Below, one piece after another: positions 15,198-21,780 of a stretch of DNA of 21,780 bases. The stretch lies in the NCBI GenBank assembly GCA_000380705.1, contig AQYM01000013.1, forward strand, positions 1 to 21,780. Direction: 5' to 3'. The notes beneath the pieces are model-generated. The model had not been told where the DNA came from. It was given only the letters and a program-made list of their open reading frames with translations, and did not search any database. Position 1 is the stretch's first letter. Each line of letters starts with the position of its first letter. The translations under genes were made by a program, and so were the position numbers. Origin of the DNA: Crenarchaeota archaeon SCGC AAA471-B05 (GTDB taxonomy: Archaea > Thermoproteota > Thermoprotei > Gearchaeales > Gearchaeaceae).

Positions 15198-16459
15198 GGT
15201 TTCTTTATGGAAATATCCTTTAAATCTTTCCATCTACAAGCCATTAAAACTTGTGTTGATTCTTTATTTGTAGATATTAAAGGAAATATTCTGAAATTAT
15301 CAGAAATTTGACTAGCAAATTCAAAAATTTCATCAAATGTTGGACTGAATTGTAGTGCTTGTTTCATCAGAGTAGCCTCATCAAATATAGGCAAAGATTT
15401 GCCTAGTCTAACTATTATTTTTGGTGCATGGCCACTTATTGAAAATCCCTTTAATTCAACAAAATCCGGATTTCCCTTTAGTACTAATTTTCTATATCCT
15501 TCAGGATTAACCATATTAACATGTTTTACTGTAGTAATTCTGATTACTGTTCTACAAGGAAGTTTGGAAAGTATTTCAAGAGTTTTTTGGACTCTTTCCC
15601 AATGTATACTTGAAGATGGAATATAAGGATAGATTGAAGAAGTTGTTTTTAAGTATGTTTCTAAATCAGGAGCATGTAATGTTACGTATAATTGGGTAGG
15701 TAGATTTCCTTCTTCTAACATTTGTAATATTCTTTCAGGAAATGTACCGTTTGTTACCAAAAATGTCGTTATCCCTCTTTTTCTAAATTCGGCTATTAAT
15801 TTACTAATATAAGGATACATCGTTGGTTCCCCATCATAGGATATTGCTACATGTTTTATATTCATCGCTTTTTCATGGGTTTTCTTTATCTCTTCCAAAG
15901 TTGTAAAATATTTTTCTAATATTTCTTTTGCTTCTTCTTCATTTAATTCTTTATTTATTATTTCTTTATTGGTTCTATAGGTATTATTATCTATTCTTAA
16001 AACTAAATTTGAGTTATATAAATCTAAGAAAGCTTCTCTAACTTTTGACCTAGAAACACCTATTTTATCTGAAACTTCTTGAACAGTTATTTCTCCATTT
16101 TTACTTATCAAAACCAATATTTTATGTGCTATATACCAATTTTCGATACATTTATTTAAACTCTCCTTTACAAGTTCTCTTTGAGTTTTTATTAATTCTT
16201 CAGCTATAGTTTCAGGATCATCATGTTCTTCAAATACTCTAGGTCTAGCTTCGATATCTCTCCAGCAGAAAACACAAGCCAAATTGCATGCTTTGTAAGA
16301 AGTAGATTGAATACAAGCATAACTATCTATCCCAAAATCATGTTTATAGCAATGCCTTCTTCCTCCAGTTCTTAAACTTTGTTCTGTCCAGTAGCACATC
16401 TTATATGATGCATGTTTATATTTCCCTATGTATATTTCTCTATCAACGAAAAAAGGCAT
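15194..16459 (-). CDS. taw1: tRNA 4-demethylwyosine synthase TYW1/Taw1 with an inserted winged-helix segment
   Basis: 421 aa. The radical SAM motif is C58-x3-C62-x2-C65 (CNLACVFCWRD, as in TYW1 CxxxCVFCWRx). Three upstream Cys (22, 37, 49; CYWTEQSLRTGGRRHCYKH and CIQST) match the second cluster of TYW1. VAISYDGEPTMYP carries the GEPT motif. The enzyme makes the tricyclic imG-14 of wyosine at G37 of tRNA-Phe from N1-methylguanosine and pyruvate. It is longer than the usual archaeal 300-360 aa because about 70-80 residues are inserted between EELIKTQRELV and the GEPT region. Residues about 107-165 of the insert read as a winged helix (ISKNGEITVQEVSDKIGVSR). The C-terminus lacks the usual HE-rich tail. 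Own TATA box upstream. Confidence 0.88.
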   Translation of the reverse strand: MPFFVDREIYIGKYKHASYKMCYWTEQSLRTGGRRHCYKHDFGIDSYACIQSTSYKACNLACVFCWRDIEARPRVFEEHDDPETIAEELIKTQRELVKESLNKCIENWYIAHKILVLISKNGEITVQEVSDKIGVSRSKVREAFLDLYNSNLVLRIDNNTYRTNKEIINKELNEEEAKEILEKYFTTLEEIKKTHEKAMNIKHVAISYDGEPTMYPYISKLIAEFRKRGITTFLVTNGTFPERILQMLEEGNLPTQLYVTLHAPDLETYLKTTSSIYPYIPSSSIHWERVQKTLEILSKLPCRTVIRITTVKHVNMVNPEGYRKLVLKGNPDFVELKGFSISGHAPKIIVRLGKSLPIFDEATLMKQALQFSPTFDEIFEFASQISDNFRIFPLISTNKESTQVLMACRWKDLKDISIKKP

Positions 16460-16482
16460 CCTAATTATTCATAAATAACCTT

Positions 16483-16496
16483 AGTTATATATTTTT
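16483..16496 (-). promoter_or_regulatory. TATA-like element of the TYW1 gene
   Basis: On the minus strand AAAAATATATAAC is centred about 30 nt before ATG 16459. The 94-bp gap 16460-16553 holds this and the divergent promoter of the small membrane protein. Confidence 0.5.
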
Positions 16497-16524
16497 TGAT
16501 AAAAACAACTCTAGTATTTTTAAC

Positions 16525-16538
16525 CTTTTATATATTTT
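16525..16538 (+). promoter_or_regulatory. TATA box of the 103-aa membrane protein gene
   Basis: CTTTTATATATTTT is centred about 22-25 nt before ATG 16554, which has no Shine-Dalgarno site; leaderless style. Confidence 0.55.
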
Positions 16539-16553
16539 AAAAGATGTTAATTT

Positions 16554-16865
16554 ATGGTTAAAACAAGACCTTCATCAGCTTATCTTTTATCATCCAACGG
16601 AGGTTTCTTCATAATTATACTCTCCTTAATATATATGTTGAACAATTTTTCTTTCCTTTTTCTACTAGCCTTTTCCTTTGGTTTGTTAATAGTTATAATG
16701 AGCTATTTTATTTTTATAACTTTAAAACACGTAAGAGAAGTAGGTGTAATTATTATAATATTAGCTTTATTTACTCTTGCGTTAAGTCCAATTTATGTAA
16801 TAGGTTTTATTTTTTGTTTAATTGGAGGAATTATAGCTATAAGATGGAATAAAAGAAAAAATTAG
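16554..16865 (+). CDS. Small four-helix membrane protein, function unknown
   Basis: 103 aa. The N-terminus MVKTRPSSAYLLSSNGGFFI resembles the RPxxAYxLSLxGGxxxL start of small archaeal and bacterial DUF-type membrane proteins. Four hydrophobic segments (about 16-28, 30-53, 64-80, 82-95) end in basic RWNKRKN. It has its own TATA box. The stop overlaps the 3' end of the convergent unknown gene by 4 nt. No function can be assigned. Confidence 0.7.
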   Translation: MVKTRPSSAYLLSSNGGFFIIILSLIYMLNNFSFLFLLAFSFGLLIVIMSYFIFITLKHVREVGVIIIILALFTLALSPIYVIGFIFCLIGGIIAIRWNKRKN

Positions 16866-17887
16866 GTTAAAGAATTTATAAATTTTAAAATAAAATCTTC
16901 GTCATTCATTTTCCCTGAAAAAGGAAATGCGACTATTGAATCAAAAATTTCTACATCCTTTCTTATTATATTAGCATTAAGTTCTCTAGCTCTTTCTATT
17001 ACGTAGCCAAGTCTTTCAACAAAAATACACTTTGGCATTTTTTCCTCAAATTTATTTATAATTTCTTCGTTAATTTCTCCTTTTATATTTAAAATTCCTA
17101 CATGGGCATCCCAATTTTCCAACAAATTATCTATTTCCTTTAAAATAAAGGGATTTTTAATTTTTCTCCTTAAATAAGTTAGTTGACATCTTATTCTTTT
17201 GTCAAGCCTTTTAATTTCTTCAATTTTATTGTATTCTTCTTCAAGGATTAAACATAAGGTATAGGAATGTCCTGCAAAGGAAACTGCAAATAAGTCTGCA
17301 ATAATATCCTTATCTTCGAAGTATTCCTTATTCATTTCATAAAATATTTCTCCTATATTCTTAAGTATCAAAATAAGTTTCCAAGGTTTTAATGAATAAT
17401 AAATAGGCAAACCTACGATTAATACCCCTTTGTTTATAAACGTTTTATCTACAAAATAATCATGGGAAATGGTTACAAATATTTTAGGCAAATTGTCTTC
17501 AAAAAATTTAGATAAACTATTAATATATTTAATTATAAATATAAAAAATTTTTTAAAATCTTGATCTTTATATATTCTGTTATTATTAATTAAATAATTT
17601 GATAATTTAATTAAATACTCACATTTAGTTCTTATTAATCTTAGAACATCTAATATATTTAGATAAATATTTTGAATTATTTCTTTTTTATCTTTTATTA
17701 CAGATAAATTTTTAACAAAATTTGTTAACTGTTTTAAAATATTATCTAATTTTTCGCATTCGCTTAATATCGTTTCTCTTAAAGTTTCTGCTGCTATGTT
17801 ACCTCTGCCTAAGTTTGATATACTAGTTTTTATAAATTTAATTAAGTCTTTAAGTTCTGCAATCTGTGAATTGATTATTGTTACCAT
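16862..17887 (-). CDS. Unknown protein, helical N-terminal half plus alpha/beta C-terminal half
   Basis: 341 aa from ATG 17887; a longer reading from TTG 17896 adds three residues. Not recognised. Residues about 1-130 are Ile/Leu/Lys/Asn-rich and helical, like a coiled bundle. The central part contains FVTISHDYFVDKTFINKGVLIVGLP and then DIIADLFAVSFAGHSYTLCLILEEEYNKIEEI. The D-x3-D-x-F-A-x3-AG-x-SYT pattern hints at a buried active or ligand site but matches no family I can name. It overlaps the preceding small ORF and is the last gene of the minus-strand operon behind hutU. It could be cytoplasmic: no signal peptide or membrane segment is evident. Confidence 0.65.
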   Translation of the reverse strand: MVTIINSQIAELKDLIKFIKTSISNLGRGNIAAETLRETILSECEKLDNILKQLTNFVKNLSVIKDKKEIIQNIYLNILDVLRLIRTKCEYLIKLSNYLINNNRIYKDQDFKKFFIFIIKYINSLSKFFEDNLPKIFVTISHDYFVDKTFINKGVLIVGLPIYYSLKPWKLILILKNIGEIFYEMNKEYFEDKDIIADLFAVSFAGHSYTLCLILEEEYNKIEEIKRLDKRIRCQLTYLRRKIKNPFILKEIDNLLENWDAHVGILNIKGEINEEIINKFEEKMPKCIFVERLGYVIERARELNANIIRKDVEIFDSIVAFPFSGKMNDEDFILKFINSLT

Positions 17888-18095
17888 GTTTATCAAGAAA
17901 TTCCATCAATATTTTTTCCAATTCATCTAAGGATTTTTTATTTAATTCAATTTTAATTAAATTTAATTCCTGGATATCTTTTAAAACAATTAATAAATCC
18001 TTAAATATTTTTTCGTTAAAGTTAATTTTCAAAAAATTTATCATTATAATACTTAGTTTTATTTTTATTAATAAATCTAACAATGACCAATTCAA
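17850..18095 (-). CDS. Small Lys/Leu/Ile-rich unknown protein
   Basis: Up to 81 aa from TTG 18095, whose codon overlaps the upstream stop as TTGA; ATG 18044 would give 64 aa. The composition is helical and coiled-coil-like (IFKDLLIVLKDIQELNLIKI). No recognised domain. The 3' end overlaps the next gene by about 38 nt, an unusually long overlap, so either this ORF or the next gene's start may be wrong. Possibly the two were once one gene, since both are helical with the same composition. Confidence 0.4.
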   Translation of the reverse strand: MNWSLLDLLIKIKLSIIMINFLKINFNEKIFKDLLIVLKDIQELNLIKIELNKKSLDELEKILMEFLDKHGNNNQFTDCRT

Positions 18096-18283
18096 CGGAA
18101 TTTTTTAAAATAAATATACATTAAGATTAAAGCTGTTAAACCAAAAAATATGTTAAGAATTATTAATATTTCACTTTCATATCCTGCTTGGATATCTGAT
18201 TCAAGATAAACAGGACAGCCTTGATTTTCAGCGTATATACTTTGTAATGTAGCAATTAAAATAAATAAAAATATTTTAAACAT
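18092..18283 (-). CDS. Small secreted/membrane-anchored protein
   Basis: 63 aa. A clear signal peptide (MFKIFLFILIATLQSIYA before ENQ) is followed by a short external part with one Cys (ENQGCPVYLESDIQAGYESE), a C-terminal membrane segment (about 39-59) and a basic tail KKFR. Single Cys + short linker + C-terminal anchor resembles the tail of the 551-aa surface protein. Start overlaps the stop of the preceding Thr-rich gene by 8 nt. Confidence 0.6.
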   Translation of the reverse strand: MFKIFLFILIATLQSIYAENQGCPVYLESDIQAGYESEILIILNIFFGLTALILMYIYFKKFR

Positions 18284-18581
18284 AGATTGTCGTAGTAATC
18301 GTAACAGTTCCTGTAGTAACTGTAATTGTTACCGTTGTAGTCGTAGTTGTAGTAACTGTAATAGTTACTGTAATAGTTACAGTGGTTGTTTCAGTAATCG
18401 TAATAGTAGTAGTTATATAAGTAGTTGAAGTGAATGTAGAATTTACGGTGGTTGTTACAGTTTGTGTTGTTGTAATTGCATTTAATGAGGGATTATCGTA
18501 AAAAGGATTGCTTAAAATTGATGGGATAAACAAAGATAATATTAAAAATAGCAAAAATAAACATTTTACTTTTATTTCCAT
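18276..18581 (-). CDS. Thr-rich secreted surface protein (stalk only)
   Basis: 101 aa. A signal peptide (about 1-24, CLFLLFLILSLFIPSILS) is followed by a short Asn/Pro part. From residue 36 the sequence is almost only Thr, Val and Ile (TVTITVTITVTTTTTTTVTI). No globular domain or anchor is present, so it may pair with the next gene's membrane-anchored product. Such Thr/Ser stalks in archaea are normally heavily O-glycosylated and extend from the S-layer. Start overlaps the end of the 551-aa gene by 10 nt. Confidence 0.65.
   Translation of the reverse strand: MEIKVKCLFLLFLILSLFIPSILSNPFYDNPSLNAITTTQTVTTTVNSTFTSTTYITTTITITETTTVTITVTITVTTTTTTTVTITVTTGTVTITTTIYV
18285..18475. repeat. Hexanucleotide-like low-complexity DNA encoding the Thr/Val stalk
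   Basis: Minus-strand codons alternate ACN with GTN/ATN, giving imperfect 6-bp units (ACTGTA/ACTATT-type). Such tracts can change length by slippage. A second, similar Thr/Ser tract lies at about 18740-18925 in the neighbouring gene. Confidence 0.7.
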
Positions 18582-20227
18582 TTTTTCCTATTTTTAATTA
18601 TCATAAAGGAAAATAAAAACGTTAGGCTAATGAAAATATAAAGAGTGGAATATAAAATTTGATTAATTATCTTCGTTTCTTTAAGAACGTTATTTACTTT
18701 TTCTATTTCGTTTATTCTTAATAATAAAGGAGAACATTGCGTTACTACAATAGTTACTGTAGAGGTTGCTATTGTAGAAGTTAATGTATCTGTAATTGTT
18801 GAAGTTATAGTGGATGTTGATGTTAAAGTTGATGTTATAGTGGTTGTGGATGTTGATGTTAAAGTACTTGTATCTGATACAACTGTAGTAATTGTTGAAG
18901 TTAAGGTAGTTGTTACAGTTGTTGTAATTATCGGAGAAATTTTTAAATATAATGCATCAATTATTTTAGGATTATCCAAATTACCTGAAAAAGTAGTTAA
19001 GCTAGGATTAAAAGTAAGTGAGTATAAAGAAAGTAAGTAAATGAATGGAACATCAGATAAGCTTACAGATACATTTGTTATGCTACAACTTATATCATTC
19101 AAACTGTTACCTATACTCGCAGAAGAACCTGCTAAATGTAATTCATTATTACTATCTACTCTTATTTTATGTGCATTTTCGTAACCAGGACTTCCCCAAG
19201 TTTTGCACCAAATAGGATTTCCATTATTATCAAGCTTGATTACTAAAACATCATCATTACCACCTAAAGTAGTTCTTCCTGCTATGTAAATGTTATTACT
19301 TGAATCCAAAACGATGGAATTTCCTATATTATCTCCTGACAGTTGAATAACTTTTGAATAAATAATACTTAAAGTGGGACTTATTTTAGCTAAAAAAACA
19401 TTGTTAATATATTGACCTGTAATATATAGATTTCCCATGTTATCTATAGCTATTGATGTAATATTTCTTACTGAACTAGGAAAAGATTTCATTATCAAAG
19501 AAGTTCCATCGTATCTTGCTATAAAAGGAGGTATAACGGAAGAAGTAGTAATTCCTACTAGAAATAAATTGGAAGAATATGATGCAATTCCGTATGGATA
19601 AAATGTTACTCCTGAATCTACGGTAGAATAGTAGAAAAACTTAGAATAAGCTGAATTTAAATTACCGGAGTCATCAAAACAAGCAAAATATCCTCCATAG
19701 GAATCATATCTATCATTATAAATATATCCTGATATACATACTAAAGAACCAAAATTAGTTATAGCTAAAGCTTCCCCTAATTCATATCTCCTCATTAAAA
19801 TAATATTGTTGAAATATACATATCTACTCCATATCAAATTTCCATTTGAATCAAATTTTATTAATATAGGATGCTGTTCAGTTGGATGAAAATATGAACT
19901 TCCTGTAACATAAATACCAGTTGAACTTGCTAATACATCGTAAAAAATTCTAGAACCAACAGTAGAAGTAAATCTATTACTCCATAAAACTTGAAAAGGA
20001 TTCAAAGAGAATTTTGTTATAAAAGCATCATTTCTTCCAAAACTATCGGTAAAACCTACTAAATATAAATCGTTAGAAAATAAAGCTAAACTATAGGCAA
20101 AATCGTACCGAGATTCTCCCCAAGTATGTTGAGCTTCTAAACCATAATCCTGGCCTTGTACTTGTAAACCTAGTAATGTAAGTATAACTATAAGGAATAC
20201 AAATGCTACTCTTTTATTTTTTATCAT
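18572..20227 (-). CDS. Beta-propeller (SBBP-type) cell-surface protein with Thr/Ser-rich stalk and C-terminal anchor
   Basis: 551 aa. The signal peptide covers about 1-25 (VFLIVILTLLGLQVQG). Residues about 30-360 contain repeated blades of the SBBP kind: HTWGESRYDFAYSLAL, NDAFITKFSLN, ILIKFDSNGNLIWSRY, IYIAGRTTLGGNDDVLVIKL and DNNGNPIWCKTWGSPGYENA. A Thr/Ser/Val stalk (about 432-500, TSTSTTTITSTLTSTSTI) follows, then a single Cys (TQCSPLL), a helical stretch, a membrane segment (about 520-543) and a basic tail KNRKKWK. It should stand on the outer cell surface, stalk-anchored; ligand unknown. The start overlaps the hutU stop as ATGA, so it is translated from the hutU transcript. Complete, with no frameshift. 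Confidence 0.85.
   Translation of the reverse strand: MIKNKRVAFVFLIVILTLLGLQVQGQDYGLEAQHTWGESRYDFAYSLALFSNDLYLVGFTDSFGRNDAFITKFSLNPFQVLWSNRFTSTVGSRIFYDVLASSTGIYVTGSSYFHPTEQHPILIKFDSNGNLIWSRYVYFNNIILMRRYELGEALAITNFGSLVCISGYIYNDRYDSYGGYFACFDDSGNLNSAYSKFFYYSTVDSGVTFYPYGIASYSSNLFLVGITTSSVIPPFIARYDGTSLIMKSFPSSVRNITSIAIDNMGNLYITGQYINNVFLAKISPTLSIIYSKVIQLSGDNIGNSIVLDSSNNIYIAGRTTLGGNDDVLVIKLDNNGNPIWCKTWGSPGYENAHKIRVDSNNELHLAGSSASIGNSLNDISCSITNVSVSLSDVPFIYLLSLYSLTFNPSLTTFSGNLDNPKIIDALYLKISPIITTTVTTTLTSTITTVVSDTSTLTSTSTTTITSTLTSTSTITSTITDTLTSTIATSTVTIVVTQCSPLLLRINEIEKVNNVLKETKIINQILYSTLYIFISLTFLFSFMIIKNRKKWK
18740..18925. repeat. Thr/Ser-rich stalk repeat DNA of the 551-aa protein
   Basis: The tract encodes repeated TSTxTST and TITST units. 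The plus strand reads as GATGTTGATGTTAAAGTTGATG-like imperfect 6/9-bp repeats. Length changes by multiples of 3 would keep the frame and alter stalk length. Confidence 0.6.
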
Positions 20228-21780
20228 TTTAGTCTCTCTTTATAATCTAAGTAAGGTATTTTAATTCCTTTTTCCTTTGCTATTTTTTTAGCCTTTTCAT
20301 AACCTGCTATTGCATGTCTAATTACTCCCAATCCTGGATCTACGGTAAATACCCTCTTAGCTCTTTCATCCATTTCCAAAGATCCATCTAAAACTACACT
20401 AACTCCAGCATGAATGCTATATCCTATTCCAACCCCTCCTCCATGATGTACAGCAACCCATGTAGCACCTGCAACAGCATTTAATATAGCATTTAATATA
20501 GGCCAATCTGCTATAGCATCACTTCCATCAAGCATTCCTTCAGTTTCTCTATAAGGAGAAGCGACACTTCCAGAATCCAAATGATCCCTTCCTACCCAAA
20601 TTGGTCCTAATTCACCTTTTCTAACCATTGAATTTATAGCTAAACCAAATTTAGCTCTTTCTCCATATCCAAGCCAACATACTCTAGCTGGCAATCCTTG
20701 GAATTTAACATATTTTCTTGCTTTCTCAATCCATCTTACAAGAGATTTATTGTATCCATATTCATTTATTATAAACTCATCGATTTTCCATATATCCTTA
20801 GCATCTCCTACTAATGAAACCCACCTAAAAGGTCCTCTGCCCTCTTCAAACATAGGTCTTATATATGCTTGAATAAAACCTGGATATTCGAAGGCATCTT
20901 TAAATCCTGCATCATAAGCCATTCTTCTTATGTTATTGCCATATTCAAATGCTATAGCTCCTTTTCTTTTCATATTAACAATAGCTTCAACTTGAATTTT
21001 CATGCTTTCCATCGATTTCCTTTCATATTCCTTAGGATTTTTTCTTCTTAATTCGTTTGCTTCATCCAAATCCATTCCTAAGGGAATATAACTTAAAGGA
21101 TCATGGGCAGGTGTTTGATCTGTTACAACATCTGGAACTATTCCCATTCTTAAAATTTTAGGATAAATCTCTGCAGCATTGCCTAAGACTGCTATACTTT
21201 TAGGCTCTCCTTTTTCTTTATATTTTAAAGCCATGTCGATAGCTGAATCTAAATTATCAGTCCATGTATCAAGTTGATTTAATTCGATTCTTCTCTGTAT
21301 CATTCTTTTATCAACTTCTACAGCCAATAAAACTCCACCATTCATTGTAACAGCTAAAGGTTGTGCTCCGCCCATCTCACCTAAACCTGCAGTTAAAACA
21401 AGTTTTCCTTCTAAAGTACCATTGAAATGCTTATTTGCAACAGCTGCGAACGTCTCATAAGTACCTTGCAATATTCCTTGTGTTCCTATATAATTCCAGC
21501 ATCCTGCTGTCATTTGTCCAAACATTGTTAATCCTTTAGCTTCTAATTCTCTAAAGTAATCCCAGTTAGCCCATTTTGGAACTATTAATGCATTAACAAA
21601 TATTAACCTAGGAGCATTTTTATATGTTTTAAATATACCAACTGCTCTTCCACTTTGAATCAAAAGAGTTTCATCCTCTTCCAAGTTTAATAAAGCTTCT
21701 ACGATTATTTCAAAGTCTTCCCAACTTCTAGCCGCTTTACCTGTACCACCATAAACTATTAAATTCTTTGGATCTTTAGC
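20224..21780 (-). CDS. hutU: Urocanate hydratase (urocanase), 5' end beyond the window edge
   Basis: 518 codons are open to the right edge: from AKDPKNLIVYGG at 21780 through to TGA at 20224. TTG 21684 is an internal Leu codon, not a start. The NAD+-binding region reads GLGEMGGAQPLAVTMNGG. The catalytic region reads ARVCWLGYGERAKFG with the conserved Cys. GRDHLDSGSVASPYRETEG, DGSDAIADWPILNA and HHGGGVGIGYSIHAG are urocanase hallmarks. It converts urocanate to imidazolonepropionate in histidine degradation, in the cytoplasm. The first 58 residues are at 12957-13130, and joined through the shared 95 bp the enzyme is about 576 aa. It leads an operon: the surface-protein ATG overlaps its stop. 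No hutH, hutI or hutG lies in the window. Confidence 0.95.
   Translation of the reverse strand, partial: AKDPKNLIVYGGTGKAARSWEDFEIIVEALLNLEEDETLLIQSGRAVGIFKTYKNAPRLIFVNALIVPKWANWDYFRELEAKGLTMFGQMTAGCWNYIGTQGILQGTYETFAAVANKHFNGTLEGKLVLTAGLGEMGGAQPLAVTMNGGVLLAVEVDKRMIQRRIELNQLDTWTDNLDSAIDMALKYKEKGEPKSIAVLGNAAEIYPKILRMGIVPDVVTDQTPAHDPLSYIPLGMDLDEANELRRKNPKEYERKSMESMKIQVEAIVNMKRKGAIAFEYGNNIRRMAYDAGFKDAFEYPGFIQAYIRPMFEEGRGPFRWVSLVGDAKDIWKIDEFIINEYGYNKSLVRWIEKARKYVKFQGLPARVCWLGYGERAKFGLAINSMVRKGELGPIWVGRDHLDSGSVASPYRETEGMLDGSDAIADWPILNAILNAVAGATWVAVHHGGGVGIGYSIHAGVSVVLDGSLEMDERAKRVFTVDPGLGVIRHAIAGYEKAKKIAKEKGIKIPYLDYKERLK
21686..21780. repeat. Right-terminal 95-bp copy, inverted match to 13131-13225
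   Basis: The reverse complement equals 13131-13225 base for base. Identity ends at 21685, where the intact urocanase continues NLEEDET and the internal copy passes into the ABC gene. It has the same length as the left-edge copy. Confidence 0.95.

Noticed and set aside
16862..17887. Zinc-protease reading of the DLFAVSFAGHSYT region
   Set aside because: There is no HExxH or equivalent His pair in the right spacing; one His alone is not enough.
18285..18925. CRISPR-like or satellite repeat array in the GTAGTAACTGTAAT-rich DNA
   Set aside because: Periodicity is 6 or 9 bp with no spacers and is fully explained by Thr/Val/Ser codons of secreted proteins on the minus strand.
18810..19040. Plus-strand ORF rich in Val/Asp
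   Set aside because: It is the antisense shadow of the Thr/Ser stalk of the 551-aa surface protein.
21684..21684. TTG at 21684 as the urocanase start
   Set aside because: The frame is open to the window edge and encodes conserved urocanase residues upstream; this codon is an internal Leu.

Overview
This is AT-rich (about 30% GC by eye) archaeal DNA. The support is an archaeal-type TYW1 (wyosine synthase), TATA-like boxes about 23-30 nt before start codons that mostly lack Shine-Dalgarno sites (leaderless style), a prepilin-like signal on a solute-binding protein, Thr-rich cell-surface stalks, and a GH31 alpha-glucosidase resembling Sulfolobus MalA. A thermophilic or thermoacidophilic archaeon is likely; the phylum cannot be fixed from the window.

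Layout as given. (1) 1-566, minus: N-terminal part of a radical SAM protein running off the left edge. (2) 665-7280, plus: an operon of a complete branched-chain (LIV/HAAT-type) ABC importer (binding protein, two permeases, two ATPases) followed by a cyclase-family metal hydrolase and a DRE-TIM (isopropylmalate/homocitrate-synthase-like) enzyme. (3) 7482-9608: one long ORF that is an alpha-glucosidase N-terminal part joined in frame to the C-terminal part of the same radical SAM protein that leaves the left edge. (4) 9605-13225: a DnaJ-type zinc-finger protein, a decayed urocanase fragment, trkA and trkH (K+ uptake), a decayed aldehyde dehydrogenase, and the urocanase N-terminus. (5) 13226-15197: an ABC exporter whose ATPase lacks its first residues. 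(6) 15194-16865: TYW1 with an unusual inserted winged-helix segment, and a small membrane protein. (7) 16862-21780, minus: an apparent operon hutU -> beta-propeller surface protein with Thr-rich stalk -> three small proteins -> 344-codon unknown.

The main structural result is that both ends of the window are exact 95-bp inverted copies of internal sequence: 1-95 equals the reverse complement of 8889-8983, and 21686-21780 equals the reverse complement of 13131-13225. Reconnecting through these copies gives an intact radical SAM protein (about 396 aa) and an intact urocanase (about 576 aa). The joints printed in the window (8888/8889 and 13225/13226) instead truncate the alpha-glucosidase and the ABC ATPase. 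The equal 95-bp length at both ends looks like a k-mer overlap at assembly-graph branches, so the window is probably a whole contig. The two joints are most likely inverted chimeras (amplification or assembly), or else a real inverted duplication or inversion of the 8889-13225 block. The likely native order is alpha-glucosidase / LIV operon (leftward), radSAM, zinc finger, urocanase remnant, trkA-trkH, ALDH remnant, hutU and its surface-protein operon, TYW1, ABC exporter.

Functionally, the window combines uptake and breakdown of an amino- or organic-acid-like solute (LIV + cyclase + DRE-TIM), histidine catabolism (urocanase), K+ uptake, maltodextrin use, tRNA wyosine modification and cell-surface proteins. 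No rRNA, tRNA, CRISPR array, transposase or integrase was seen.
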